A stretch of 54,563 nt of DNA from Chromatiales bacterium (GCA_026989455.1 JALSJH010000093.1:1-54563), one strand, 5' to 3'; counted from the first letter of the stretch, positions 1-8,171 are shown. Notes: generated by a model not told the origin, from the sequence alone. Program-made: numbers and translations.

Positions 1-155
1 ACGGCTGGGAAGAGCTGGCGCGCCGCATTAACATCAAATGCTTCAGCAAAGACCCCAGCATCAACTCCAGCCTAAAGTTTTTACGCAAAACAGCCTGGGC
101 AAGAGAGAAAGTAGAGCGCCTCTACCTAAAAACCCAGTGGCCTGTTGACTCCTAA
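1..155 (+). CDS. VF530-family (DUF2132) protein, 3' part only
   Basis: The gene enters from the left edge in the frame whose first complete codon is at base 3, and it ends with TAA at 153-155. About 50 residues are visible. They contain [14 protein letters not shown], then [17 protein letters not shown], which match the conserved C-terminal half of the small VF530/DUF2132 proteins (family members are about 70-90 residues). The name comes from a Vibrio fischeri protein with a proposed nucleic-acid-binding fold; the cellular role is unknown. The first 20-40 residues lie outside the window. It ends about 256 bp before the convergent DUF3037 gene, and no strong terminator is visible between them. 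Confidence 0.75.
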   Translation, partial: GWEELARRINIKCFSKDPSINSSLKFLRKTAWAREKVERLYLKTQWPVDS

Positions 156-411
156 AACCCTAATCCCCAGATAGATGAACGCGAGGTGGTGCACTTCGAA
201 GTTGAATCTGCCTCATATATAACTCATCACACCAAGTGCAGATCAGAAATGTGTGATTGCAAGACCTAACCCCATAGAATTGGGCAGGGCAATCAGACTT
301 AAATTCCCTTGCCAATTACTCTGAGCAGAGTAGGCATTATCCCAGCCCACCTTTAACCGTTTTGTTTTCAAACGGGAGAAATCCACATAAGTTACCTTAA
401 TACTTAATCTT

Positions 412-1242
412 TCAAGCGCGAGCAAACTCCACAATTTCAGCCTGATGATTGTACGGAAGAACAACCGCCCCAGTGTCACTAAGCATGTCAACAGCTTCAT
501 TATAGGCTTCCATCTGCTTACCCTCTTGAGGCCCTTCTACAGCAAATAACACCATTTCAGGCAGAGCGTGGCGCCTTTTTAATTGAGTAATTTTAAAGTG
601 CCATGCACCGCCATGTTCAAGAATTTTACTAGGGCTGTCCTGACCTAGATTTAAAGGCTTAATTATCTTCACTGGAAGATTGCCTTCCTGCTGAACAAAT
701 GGAAATTTAGCACGATAGACATCATCACCTACATCCACCTGCGTAAACAGGCGGTCTAAATGTGCATCATGTAGCCACTTCCGTACATTTTTCTCAAGCA
801 CCCGCTCTCGATATTGTTTAGTGAGAAAGTCACGCTCCACATAGTAACTGTAGAGTTTTTCGAGTGTTTGGTGAGGGCAGTCAGCCAAAATGGTTCTAGG
901 ATCACTAAAGCGTAGAATGGTTTCTCTAGGGCGAATCAATTCAGTAAAAACTTGCTGGCGCACTGAAGAGGTTATAGTTATATTGTACCTCATGCCTACA
1001 TTGATTAGACGCTTATTGATCCGGTCTAATTCTTTGGTAAGATCCTGCATGGCCGCTTTAAATACCGCGACATCTAACTCATTGAAAAAGCTAGTAACAC
1101 GGCGGTGACGGCGAGTAAGCAGCTTGCAGCTCATCTCCTGCCCCTTGGCAGTGAGCATAACGATGCCTACGTTAGCGAACTCTCCAGTTTCAATGAACGG
1201 AGTGAAACGTACAATGGCATATTGGCAAGCTGTTTTACTCAT
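412..1242 (-). CDS. DUF3037 domain protein
   Basis: The 276-residue protein opens with CQYAIVRFTPFIETGEFANVG, the signature of the DUF3037 N-terminal domain. The rest is mixed alpha/beta with no signal peptide or membrane segment, so a cytoplasmic location is expected. The chosen ATG at 1242 overlaps the TGA of the upstream HipA-like gene as ATGA (1239-1242), the usual geometry for translational coupling. An in-frame ATG four codons earlier (1254) is possible but less likely. As I recall, DUF3037 genes often sit next to HipA-like kinase genes in other bacteria, so the two products probably act together. The biochemical function is unknown. Confidence 0.8.
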   Translation of the reverse strand: MSKTACQYAIVRFTPFIETGEFANVGIVMLTAKGQEMSCKLLTRRHRRVTSFFNELDVAVFKAAMQDLTKELDRINKRLINVGMRYNITITSSVRQQVFTELIRPRETILRFSDPRTILADCPHQTLEKLYSYYVERDFLTKQYRERVLEKNVRKWLHDAHLDRLFTQVDVGDDVYRAKFPFVQQEGNLPVKIIKPLNLGQDSPSKILEHGGAWHFKITQLKRRHALPEMVLFAVEGPQEGKQMEAYNEAVDMLSDTGAVVLPYNHQAEIVEFARA

Positions 1243-1973
1243 AACCATATCCAAAAATCGTTGCGTGTATAGCGGTTTAGCATTTCAAATGCCAACTTAG
1301 GGTTAAAATTTGCGGGTACTGTCATTTCATTATCGGCAAAATACCAGCTGGCTGGAATTTGATCAACTATCGTATCCCACTGTAGTAGCGCCTGAGCTAG
1401 CCTCTGATTGTATTTACCTGTGCATAAAAAGTCACCACAGATTGCGGGAGCCTCTTCTTTAAATATATGTAAATCGAAAAAGCTTTCTTTTGAGAAAGTT
1501 TGATCAAAGGCTTGGTTATGGTCAATAACAACCAACTCTTTCTTATTTGGTTTCCAGAAAAGATTAGGGTTACCTCCTTGCTCAGTGTACTTTCTATCCT
1601 CATTAAATACCCACCAGTCAAACACCAGCAAATCTCGCTTGGTTTGTATGGGGATATCTGAAATCACTGAAAAAGAGAGTTCAGTTACTGTTTGCTTGCA
1701 AGAGCCAAACGCAATGCCTGCACCAAGGTCAGAGTATTTTTCTAAGGTATCAGACAGTAAAAGCTCTTCTGGGATGTTAACCAACGAAAATGGGGCTATT
1801 GGCAGCCCCATCGCTAACCCTAGTTTTCCTGCAATCCACTCTTTGAATAGGCTATCGCGGCCTGCACCAAAGCCTTTGACAAAGTAGATTTCATCATCAT
1901 TGCCGCGGCAGATGAAGGGTTTTGTCATCCCCTGATCAGAGCGCCGAATAATTTCTAAAATTTCGACTGTCAT
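1239..1973 (-). CDS. HipA-like (HipA_2 type) kinase domain protein
   Basis: This 244-residue protein looks like a reduced HipA-fold kinase. YFVKG near residue 33 could supply the ATP-binding lysine. FNEDRKYTEQGGNPNLFW (residues 123-140) resembles the catalytic NxDR loop, with the NEDR motif at 124-127. VVIDHNQAFD (148-157) would carry the metal-binding Asp. It is about half the size of E. coli HipA (440 residues) and has no recognisable HipB-like partner beside it. Instead it is followed by the DUF3037 gene with an ATGA overlap. Known HipA proteins phosphorylate an aminoacyl-tRNA synthetase; whether this one does so, or uses another substrate, cannot be told from sequence. Confidence 0.75.
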   Translation of the reverse strand: MTVEILEIIRRSDQGMTKPFICRGNDDEIYFVKGFGAGRDSLFKEWIAGKLGLAMGLPIAPFSLVNIPEELLLSDTLEKYSDLGAGIAFGSCKQTVTELSFSVISDIPIQTKRDLLVFDWWVFNEDRKYTEQGGNPNLFWKPNKKELVVIDHNQAFDQTFSKESFFDLHIFKEEAPAICGDFLCTGKYNQRLAQALLQWDTIVDQIPASWYFADNEMTVPANFNPKLAFEMLNRYTRNDFWIWL

Positions 1974-2206
1974 ATCAACTCCATAGAGACATGAAAAAGG
2001 AAAGAGGTCAAATTCAATATTGACTCTTTATCTTTTTTTTCTGATAAACCAAACGCTTATTTTCTTCCAATCGGCTCCTCAGCCTGCCAGTGAAAAGACG
2101 ATAGGGAGACTCTGTATCAGTAGTTACGGACTATAGAAGAGATATTCTCTGCGGTATCAAGCAAGTGAGGTTACGCAGCGTTTATGAAATATTGTAACTA
2201 TTCAGG

Positions 2207-2686
2207 TTAGTGAAGTTGACTATTGGCACCATAGATCATCCGCTCTTCTTCAGCCTGTGTGTGCTCTGAAAACTCTGCGAGGCGTTCAAGTAAGGCGGCG
2301 ACCGTTTTACGCGAAAGCCAGGCTTCACCCAGTGCAATCGCTTCAATCGCCTTCACCAGAAAAACACCGCAAGCCTCTTGCTCCAAATAACCCTTTGCGC
2401 CGACTGTAACCCCATCGAGAATCAGCTCTTCATCGGTAAAATTAGAGATCAAGAGTATTTTTCCGGCTTCATTTTTAATGTTAATCATGCGAATCAAGCC
2501 CAGCGAAACTTCCGCCTGTTCGGCAAAGTCCATGATCAAAACCCGTGGCTGCTTTTCAAGCAGCGGTATTGCGTCATGCAAATGTTCAGAGGAGCCAACA
2601 ATATGAACGCCTGCGGCCATGAGCTGCTGCTCTAATTTTCCGCAAATATCACAAATTATCTCGCCTACTATGACAACATCCGTCAT
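2207..2686 (-). CDS. Receiver-only response regulator (NarL-like, output domain missing)
   Basis: The 159 residues form a CheY-like receiver. VLIMDFAEQ places the phospho-acceptor at Asp53, SNF at 81-83 occupies the beta4 Ser/Thr position, and GAKGYLEQEA holds the Lys99 region. The segment KAIEAIALGEAWLSRKTVAALLERL is the linker that normally leads into a LuxR-type helix-turn-helix, but the protein ends about 20 residues later with no DNA-binding domain. The N-terminal acidic pair is not clear (VIVGEIICD). It may be a single-domain regulator or a decayed NarL-type regulator. A 40-bp MITE derivative lies 27 bp upstream of the start codon. No histidine kinase gene is adjacent. Confidence 0.7.
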   Translation of the reverse strand: MTDVVIVGEIICDICGKLEQQLMAAGVHIVGSSEHLHDAIPLLEKQPRVLIMDFAEQAEVSLGLIRMINIKNEAGKILLISNFTDEELILDGVTVGAKGYLEQEACGVFLVKAIEAIALGEAWLSRKTVAALLERLAEFSEHTQAEEERMIYGANSQLH

Positions 2687-2712
2687 CTGCTTTCCTTTAT
2701 CTGATCACTGAA

Positions 2713-2752
2713 GGAAGCGCTGATCAAGTCATGAACCCTAATCAGAGCTTCC
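2713..2752. repeat. 40-bp MITE derivative consisting of the two terminal repeats
   Basis: The ends GGAAGCGCTGAT (2713-2724) and ATCAGAGCTTCC (2741-2752) are inverted copies with one mismatch. They match the terminal repeats of the 155-160 bp elements elsewhere in the window. Almost nothing of the interior remains. The element lies just upstream of the response regulator gene, so it sits in that gene's promoter or leader region. Confidence 0.75.
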
Positions 2753-2816
2753 TGAATAAACCGTACAACTCTGTAAACCTATCACAACCTGAAAAATTAG
2801 CACTGAATTATCTAGG

Positions 2817-2970
2817 GAGGCTCTAACCAAGCCATGAATGTTTTATGCTGGCTGCCCCCCTCATTCGCCTCGAAAGTTGCACCAATAGAACGACTATTAC
2901 TGCGCATTTCGGAACAAATGAGAATAATTTCCTCTCAGCCTAAATTCACCCAGACTTAATCAGAGATTCC
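2817..2970 (-). mobile_element. MITE-like palindromic element, copy 1
   Basis: This copy is full length in reverse orientation. Read on the minus strand it begins GGAATCTCTGATTAAGTC at 2970 and ends CTTGGTTAGAGCCTCC at 2817. The interior contains the conserved core GAAATGCGCAGTAATAGTCG seen in the other long copies. The element begins 9 bp beyond the stop codon of the Sel1 lipoprotein gene. The triplet CTA flanks both sides within one base, a possible target duplication. There is no coding capacity. Confidence 0.85.
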
Positions 2971-2979
2971 CTAGGGAAG

Positions 2980-3462
2980 CTACTGCCAGCTCTTTGTCGC
3001 CCATTCACGGGACTGCGCTAGATCTTTTTCGACACCTTGGCCGGTTTTATACATGTGAGAGACCATTTTCATGGCGTTGTTGTCCCCGGTTTCTGCTAGG
3101 CGCAAGTACCAGTAAAAGGCCTGTGGTTCGTTTTTATTCACCACCGTGCCATCAAGATAGGTTTGTGCGAGATAGCTCACCCCCTCTAGACAGCCGCTCT
3201 CGGCGGATGCTTTAAACCACTCAAATGACGTTTCAGGCTCTTCAGCCCAATAAATAAACCCCAGGAAATATTGTGCTGCTGCTTCACCGTTATTGGCGCG
3301 GATCTGTAACTGATTCAGCAACTCATCCCGCCGCCCCTGTTCAATATAGGTTTGCACCTGCTCCATGGATATTCCGTCATCTAGGCAGGAGTCAATGCTT
3401 GGGCTACACGCAACGACACCGAATAGTAGCAAAATCGTGATAGGTAATTTCATATTCAACAT
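2980..3462 (-). CDS. Sel1-repeat lipoprotein
   Basis: The protein has 160 residues. MKLPITILLLFGVVACSPS is a lipoprotein signal with lipobox VVAC. The mature part contains Sel1-type (TPR-like) repeats, visible as AAAQYFLGFIYWAEE, SFEWFKASAESGCLEGVSYLA and AMKMVSHMYKTGQGVEKD. Sel1 repeats usually mediate protein-protein contacts, so an envelope scaffold or regulator is likely. The ATG follows the upstream gene's stop directly (TAAATG), so the two are probably co-translated. An ATG three codons downstream could also serve as the start. The gene ends 9 bp before MITE copy 1. Confidence 0.8.
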   Translation of the reverse strand: MLNMKLPITILLLFGVVACSPSIDSCLDDGISMEQVQTYIEQGRRDELLNQLQIRANNGEAAAQYFLGFIYWAEEPETSFEWFKASAESGCLEGVSYLAQTYLDGTVVNKNEPQAFYWYLRLAETGDNNAMKMVSHMYKTGQGVEKDLAQSREWATKSWQ

Positions 3463-4182
3463 TTAGAACAGGCTTCCTGAAGGGAGATAACGCCACTCAC
3501 CCGGCTTAAGCTTGCCCATAGAGACGCGGCCAATCCGTATCCGCAGCATCGACACTACCGTCAAACCAACCTGCTGGCACATATATTCAATTTGTCCGGG
3601 ACGTACATTTTTCAGCGCAAAACGTAAACAGTGGTCACTCTGCCAGCTCACTTTTGTGCTGGGTAGTTGCCAGCCATCCAGACTCATTGGCTGATTAAGC
3701 CGATCGATGCCATCCTCGGCTATTTCACCCATCACTTCCACCACATACTCTTGCTCATTTTTGCTGGCATCATCGATCAAGCGCCGCAGAATACGGCCAT
3801 CCTGAGAGAAAACCAGCAGCCCTGTTGCAGCGGACTCCAGCGGTACGGTTGGCCGTTGACGGGCGAGGTGGCGCTTAAGAAGGGTGATACCTGAAACATC
3901 ATCCTTCGAGCGTGTCTGTGGGGTAATCTGTGGTAACGCTGCCGCTGGAGCTTCAATATCGTAGCCGTCCGGCTGGTGAAACAGTATTGTGGCGGGCATA
4001 ACGGGGGTCAGCGTGGCATCGGTATGTAGCTCTATTTTTTCTGATGTGACTTTGAATTGCGGCTGGTCGATCATCTCGCCATCCACCCGCACCCAGCCCC
4101 CTTCGATATATTTTTGTGCTTCACCACGGGAGCACTGAATCAGTGCCACCAGCCGCTTATCAAGACGTATCGACTCACTCAT
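3463..4182 (-). CDS. RsuA/RluF-type pseudouridine synthase homologue with altered catalytic motif
   Basis: The 239 residues comprise an N-terminal S4 RNA-binding domain (RLDKRLVALIQCSRGEAQKYI, about residues 6-50) and a C-terminal pseudouridine synthase fold. The latter shows QEYVVEV (144-150) and VRPGQIEYMCQQVGLTVVSMLRIRIG, typical of the RsuA branch. The universally conserved GRLDxxTxGLL motif here reads VPLESAATGLL (113-123), placing Glu116 where the catalytic Asp should be and losing the Gly-Arg before it. The protein may therefore be inactive on uridine, binding RNA only, or be a divergent enzyme. It overlaps the upstream DUF4124 gene by 8 bp and abuts the Sel1 gene, so all three look like one operon. 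Confidence 0.75.
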   Translation of the reverse strand: MSESIRLDKRLVALIQCSRGEAQKYIEGGWVRVDGEMIDQPQFKVTSEKIELHTDATLTPVMPATILFHQPDGYDIEAPAAALPQITPQTRSKDDVSGITLLKRHLARQRPTVPLESAATGLLVFSQDGRILRRLIDDASKNEQEYVVEVMGEIAEDGIDRLNQPMSLDGWQLPSTKVSWQSDHCLRFALKNVRPGQIEYMCQQVGLTVVSMLRIRIGRVSMGKLKPGEWRYLPSGSLF

Positions 4183-4426
4183 TATTTATTACCTTATCGT
4201 TCGATATAGCAGCTTCACGCCTTGCCCTTATGGCCTCAGCTCTTGCCACCGCCTGTGCCCGTGATGAGATATTATTGGGGTAGACATTCTCATCAACCCG
4301 CGCTGCTTTCTCAGCACAGGGTTGATCGCGACTCACCACCTCGCCACTGGGCAGCGTACATTGATAGGTGGCGGCATGAACGGGCAGTGACAGCAGTGAT
4401 AAAAGAAAAAAGCAGTGCCATTTCAT
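4175..4426 (-). CDS. Small secreted DUF4124-type protein
   Basis: The protein has 83 residues. MKWHCFFLLSLLSLPVHA is a clear Sec signal peptide, and the mature part starts ATYQCTLPSGEVVSRDQPC. The pattern of Tyr-x-Cys followed by a Cys near PC is typical of the short DUF4124 domain of periplasmic proteins of unknown function. The C-terminal 40 residues are Arg/Ala-rich and probably helical. It is first in a three-gene minus-strand operon with the pseudouridine synthase homologue and the Sel1 lipoprotein. Confidence 0.7.
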   Translation of the reverse strand: MKWHCFFLLSLLSLPVHAATYQCTLPSGEVVSRDQPCAEKAARVDENVYPNNISSRAQAVARAEAIRARREAAISNDKVINNE

Positions 4427-4570
4427 TATGTTAACCCTAGGGAGTGACTTTAAGATAACTAGCGTGGTGCAAATTTTAACATCCAGCCAATAAAAACCAA
4501 CCGCAGTGTTCCACTCTTCTCGCTAATTCGCTACCATTGCGCCAGAAAATATCTGAATCAGAGTAAACGC

Positions 4571-5668
4571 ATGTTACCCCGGTTAAATGTAATTTTAAGT
4601 AAACAGCGCCAGAAAGCGGTCTATCTACGCGACCATGCGGTAGGTTTCAGCATTTTTAAATCCTTTACCTTTCTTCTCATTATTTTAATCGTCCACACAT
4701 TTTTGATGACGCTGTTCGAGGGGTTATCATGGGGTGATGCCATTTGGCTCACCCTGACCACAGCGACCACGGTGGGTTATGGTGATATCTCTGCAGTGAC
4801 AACCGAGGGGCGCTGGACAACGGCACTGCTGCTCTATTGCGGGGGTATTTTTGTGCTCGCCAATTTTGCAGGTGAATATCTGGAAGCACGCAATGAACGT
4901 AAATCACGCAAGATCAAAGGTCAGTGGAACTGGAATATGAAAAATCACATCGTCATTATTAACACCCCCGCACACGGTGGTGACCGTTTTTTTCAAATGT
5001 TGATCAAGCAGATTCGCAACGATAGTAACTATGCCGATATTCCGATTCAAATCATGACCCGACAATACCCTAACGCACTTCCCCGTGAGCTTAGAGATCT
5101 TGGGGTTATTCATTACCACGGTGCTCCCGATGTTGATGAGAGCTTCAATATGGTCAACATCACCCATGCCAAACATATTATTGTGCTGTCAAAAAATGAA
5201 CACGAAAGCCTTTCAGATGCCTTGAGCTACGATATTATTGCGCGATTAGCTGACTTAAATCTGGATAAAAAGAGAGTGATTGTTGAGTGTGTAGAAGATA
5301 GTAACCGTAGCCGCTTTCATCGACTCGGCTTCCATACCGTCATCCGCCCAATCCGTGCCTATCCCGAAGTGTTGGTTCGCACCTTGGTTGCACCTGGCTC
5401 TGAGCAACTTCTGGAGGAGCTATTCACCCACAGTGGCACCCATCCACGACGTTATCCGGTAGAGATCGATAATATCTCATGGTCAGATATTGTGGTTCGT
5501 ATTATGCAAGCGGGGTTTGGTACTGCCCTCTCATACATCAATCAAGCGGGTGAGGCCATCACCAACCCTGATGCCGATGCACAGGTAACCACCCGCGCCC
5601 TGATCATCATGGTTAACGCAAAAAACCTACCAAACCATCAGGATATTAGTCGCTGCCTACAGCCCTAA
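4571..5668 (+). CDS. Potassium channel with cytoplasmic RCK/TrkA-N domain
   Basis: The protein has 365 residues. Two transmembrane helices (about 28-48 and 85-105) flank a pore loop with the K+ selectivity filter TVGYGD at residues 67-72, so it is a two-TM tetrameric channel. After the second helix, NHIVIINTPAHGGDRFF begins a Rossmann-like RCK domain, although the usual GxGxxG is replaced by NTPAHGG. Beta strands such as HIIVLSK and RVIVECVED continue the fold. It resembles bacterial Kch/MthK-type channels. The gene is divergent from the DUF4124 operon across a 144-bp gap. Confidence 0.88.
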   Translation: MLPRLNVILSKQRQKAVYLRDHAVGFSIFKSFTFLLIILIVHTFLMTLFEGLSWGDAIWLTLTTATTVGYGDISAVTTEGRWTTALLLYCGGIFVLANFAGEYLEARNERKSRKIKGQWNWNMKNHIVIINTPAHGGDRFFQMLIKQIRNDSNYADIPIQIMTRQYPNALPRELRDLGVIHYHGAPDVDESFNMVNITHAKHIIVLSKNEHESLSDALSYDIIARLADLNLDKKRVIVECVEDSNRSRFHRLGFHTVIRPIRAYPEVLVRTLVAPGSEQLLEELFTHSGTHPRRYPVEIDNISWSDIVVRIMQAGFGTALSYINQAGEAITNPDADAQVTTRALIIMVNAKNLPNHQDISRCLQP

Positions 5669-5687
5669 AGCAATCCAAGGTGACCCC

Positions 5688-6065
5688 TCAATTCTCTGGG
5701 TTTTCAGCCTTATCCATCCAGTAGCGGTATTTCTGATAATCCATTGGCAAACCCCACCACCCTTCACGGTAACCCGCTGCTAGGTATTGCTGCGCTTCGA
5801 CCACATCGTTTTGCGCTGCAATTTTATAAAGCTCAACCGCTTTTTGCTCATTAAACTCCACCTCAACACCACTGTGATACATGATAGCGAGGTTGAAAAT
5901 TGAGCGAGAATCACCCTTTTCTGCAAGTGATTGCAGTGTCGGCAGTGCCTGTTCGTACTGTTGGTTTTTCAACTGGGTTATCGCTTCTTCATACTCATCA
6001 TTTACCGCCTGTACGGTTGTAAACATCGCAGCCATGACGAGCCCGGAGATCATCTGTTTTTTCAT
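5688..6065 (-). CDS. Secreted Sel1/TPR-repeat protein
   Basis: The protein has 125 residues. MKKQMISGLVMAAMFTTVQA is a Sec signal without a lipobox cysteine. The mature domain has TPR/Sel1 helices (YEQALPTLQSLAEKGDSRSIFNLAIMY, then AVELYKIAAQNDVVEAQQYLAAGYREGWWGL). It is probably a periplasmic protein-interaction module. It converges with the K+ channel gene 19 bp away. It is the second Sel1-repeat protein in this part of the window. Confidence 0.75.
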   Translation of the reverse strand: MKKQMISGLVMAAMFTTVQAVNDEYEEAITQLKNQQYEQALPTLQSLAEKGDSRSIFNLAIMYHSGVEVEFNEQKAVELYKIAAQNDVVEAQQYLAAGYREGWWGLPMDYQKYRYWMDKAENPEN

Positions 6066-6168
6066 CTCTGTTCCTCAATAAAGTATCGTACCGTTCATAA
6101 TTTCTTTGCAGGAACGCAAACTATTTTTCCTGTAGAGCGCTCTCCACCTCTTAGCTCTGGTATCGACG

Positions 6169-6211
6169 CGCTTAATAATTACATTAGTTTTCTTAATGTA
6201 ATTATTAAGCG
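6169..6211. repeat. Perfect 18-bp A/T-rich inverted repeat (hairpin)
   Basis: The arms CGCTTAATAATTACATTA (6169-6186) and its exact complement (6194-6211) are separated by a 7-base loop. No T-tract follows, so it does not look like a standard terminator. It lies between the divergent Sel1 and cytochrome genes, 20 bp before MITE copy 2. It could be an operator, a cruciform site or a remnant of another repeat. Confidence 0.7.
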
Positions 6212-6230
6212 GGAATATAAAGCAGCATAA

Positions 6231-6388
6231 GGAACCTCTGATTAAGTCTGGATGGATTTAGGCTGAGAGGAAATTGCTCTCATTTGTTCTGAAATGCGCA
6301 GTAATAGTCGCTCTATTGGTGCAATTTTCGGGGAAAATGAGGGTAATTTCAGCCAACATAAAACACTCATGACTTGATTAGCGCTTCC
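6231..6388 (+). mobile_element. MITE-like palindromic element, copy 2
   Basis: This is a full-length forward copy. The left end is GGAACCTCTGATTAAGTC (6231-6248) and the right end is GACTTGATTAGCGCTTCC (6371-6388). The interior pairs with itself: GGCTGAGAGGAAATTGCTCTC near the left is complemented by the stretch around GAGGGTAATTTCAGCC near the right. It lies 91 bp upstream of the five-haem cytochrome start, within that gene's presumed promoter region. Confidence 0.88.
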
Positions 6389-6479
6389 GTAATCAGGGTG
6401 CGGCAATTTGCCACATTGCATGACTCCATGTTTATTAGCATTATCTAATGCATATAAAAACAACCGATGGAGAGTGGAG

Positions 6480-8171
6480 ATGCTTCAATACAAACAACTC
6501 ATATTAATGGTTTTAGGGGGGCTCTATCTCTTATCAATAACCGCCTGCAACAGCAGTCCAGATAAAAACGAGTTAGCCGATAACGATACCAGCGCCACTG
6601 AACAGCTGGTTTTTAAACTAGCCCCTCTCTCTTCGGGGGATCCCACCTTCACATCAGAGCATTTTTCGGGTTCAACAAACTGCGTCATGTGTCACGATGG
6701 GCTGAGTGATGAAGTGGGTAGTGATGTCTCAATCGTGACGGACTGGTCGTCCACCATGATGGCCAATGCCACCCGCGATCCATTTTGGTTAGCTAAAGTG
6801 CGCAGCGAACTCAACCGAAACCCTCAACTAAGTGATCTAATCAACGATAAGTGCACACGCTGTCATGCGCCGATGGCGAATGAAGAGATTCGTCGCAGCG
6901 GCAACAAAATATCTATTTTTGACGCTGGCTTCCTAGATGAAAACCACCCTCGACACGATGCGGCAATGGACGCGGTTAGCTGTACCTTATGTCATCAAAT
7001 AACAGACGACCCTCAGCTTGGTACCGCAGATGGTTTTTCCGGTCATTTTGAAATCAATGAAGCTAAAATCATCTACGGCCCCTACGATAATATCTACACC
7101 CAACCAATGATTAATCACACTGGGTACACCCCGACCTATAGCACCCATGTACAAAAGTCTGAACTCTGTGCAACCTGCCACGAATTAAAGACACCCTATG
7201 TGGATAAGTCGGGAACAATCTTGAGTCAAACTTATGAAGATGAGTTTCCTGAGCAGACACCCTACAGCGAGTGGCTCAATAGTGATTATGCTGAACTAAA
7301 GAGTTGCCAAGATTGCCATATGTCGCGTGCTGACGGTGTCATTATGGCGACACGCCCCCGCTGGCTAACCACTCAGCGAGACAATTTTGCGCTCCACGAC
7401 TTTATTGGTGCCAACAAGATGATGCTGGATATTTTTGATAAAAACCGTGATCAGTTAGGTATTCTTTCAAACAACTTTGCTGAGACCATCGCCAAGACAG
7501 AAACCATGTTATCTAACGCGGCCACCCTTCAGCAGGTACAATCCTCTCTGGTTGATGGCCAGTTAGATTTCACCTTGAAAATAGAGAGTCAGACAGGCCA
7601 TAAATTACCCAGTGGATATCCCTCTCGCCGCGTAGTATTGCATGTAACGGTTCGAGACAGTGCCGGAGATATTGTGTTTGAGTCTGGCCGCCCCAATGAG
7701 AATGGCAGTGTCGAGGGTCTGGATGCCGATAATGATCTAGCGCGCTACGAGCCACACTATGACCTCATCACCTCCGCCGACCAAGTACAGGTATATGAAG
7801 CCATTATGGCCAACAGTGACGAAGAGGTGAACTATACCCTGTTGCGAAGTATGAAATACCTCAAAGACAACCGTATACTCCCGATTGGCTTTAATAAAGA
7901 GACAGTGCCAAATGACATTGCCGTAAAAGGTCACGCCCTCACGGACCCTGATTTCATCGGCGGCAGTGATCAAATCAGTTATCAAATTAACGGACTTTCA
8001 GCGGGGAGTTATACCATTGAGGCCGAATTACTCTACCAGACGATATCCTACGCATTCGGACAAGATCTATTTCAAGACTCAAGCCTTGAGGTGGCAGATT
8101 TTGAAGCGATGTATAACGCCTCTACTTTCAAATTTGTACCCATGACAAAGCTACAATTTCAACTACCATAG
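6480..8171 (+). CDS. Five-haem c-type cytochrome lipoprotein
   Basis: The protein has 563 residues from the ATG at 6480, which is preceded by a GGAGAGTGGAG purine run. MLQYKQLILMVLGGLYLL leads to a lipobox ending at Cys23 (ITAC). Five CxxCH haem-binding motifs follow: CVMCH (68-72), CTRCH (125-129), CTLCH (168-172), CATCH (230-234) and CQDCH (276-280). About 280 C-terminal residues have no haem motifs and look beta-rich. The spacing resembles multihaem cytochromes of the cytochrome c554/NapC-like superfamily, but I cannot assign a substrate. It should be membrane-anchored and face the periplasm. A small monohaem gene follows 62 bp downstream and is probably co-transcribed. Confidence 0.85.
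   Translation: MLQYKQLILMVLGGLYLLSITACNSSPDKNELADNDTSATEQLVFKLAPLSSGDPTFTSEHFSGSTNCVMCHDGLSDEVGSDVSIVTDWSSTMMANATRDPFWLAKVRSELNRNPQLSDLINDKCTRCHAPMANEEIRRSGNKISIFDAGFLDENHPRHDAAMDAVSCTLCHQITDDPQLGTADGFSGHFEINEAKIIYGPYDNIYTQPMINHTGYTPTYSTHVQKSELCATCHELKTPYVDKSGTILSQTYEDEFPEQTPYSEWLNSDYAELKSCQDCHMSRADGVIMATRPRWLTTQRDNFALHDFIGANKMMLDIFDKNRDQLGILSNNFAETIAKTETMLSNAATLQQVQSSLVDGQLDFTLKIESQTGHKLPSGYPSRRVVLHVTVRDSAGDIVFESGRPNENGSVEGLDADNDLARYEPHYDLITSADQVQVYEAIMANSDEEVNYTLLRSMKYLKDNRILPIGFNKETVPNDIAVKGHALTDPDFIGGSDQISYQINGLSAGSYTIEAELLYQTISYAFGQDLFQDSSLEVADFEAMYNASTFKFVPMTKLQFQLP

Noticed and set aside
2000-2041. Imperfect hairpin AAAGAGGTCAA ... TTGACTCTTT with a T-run
   Set aside because: The stem has a bulge, and no plus-strand gene ends before it. 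It might weakly terminate the minus-strand response regulator transcript, but the evidence is too thin to list.
6242-6463. Minus-strand reading frame of 73 residues over MITE copy 2
   Set aside because: It consists almost wholly of MITE sequence and lacks a ribosome-binding site and homology, so it is not a gene.
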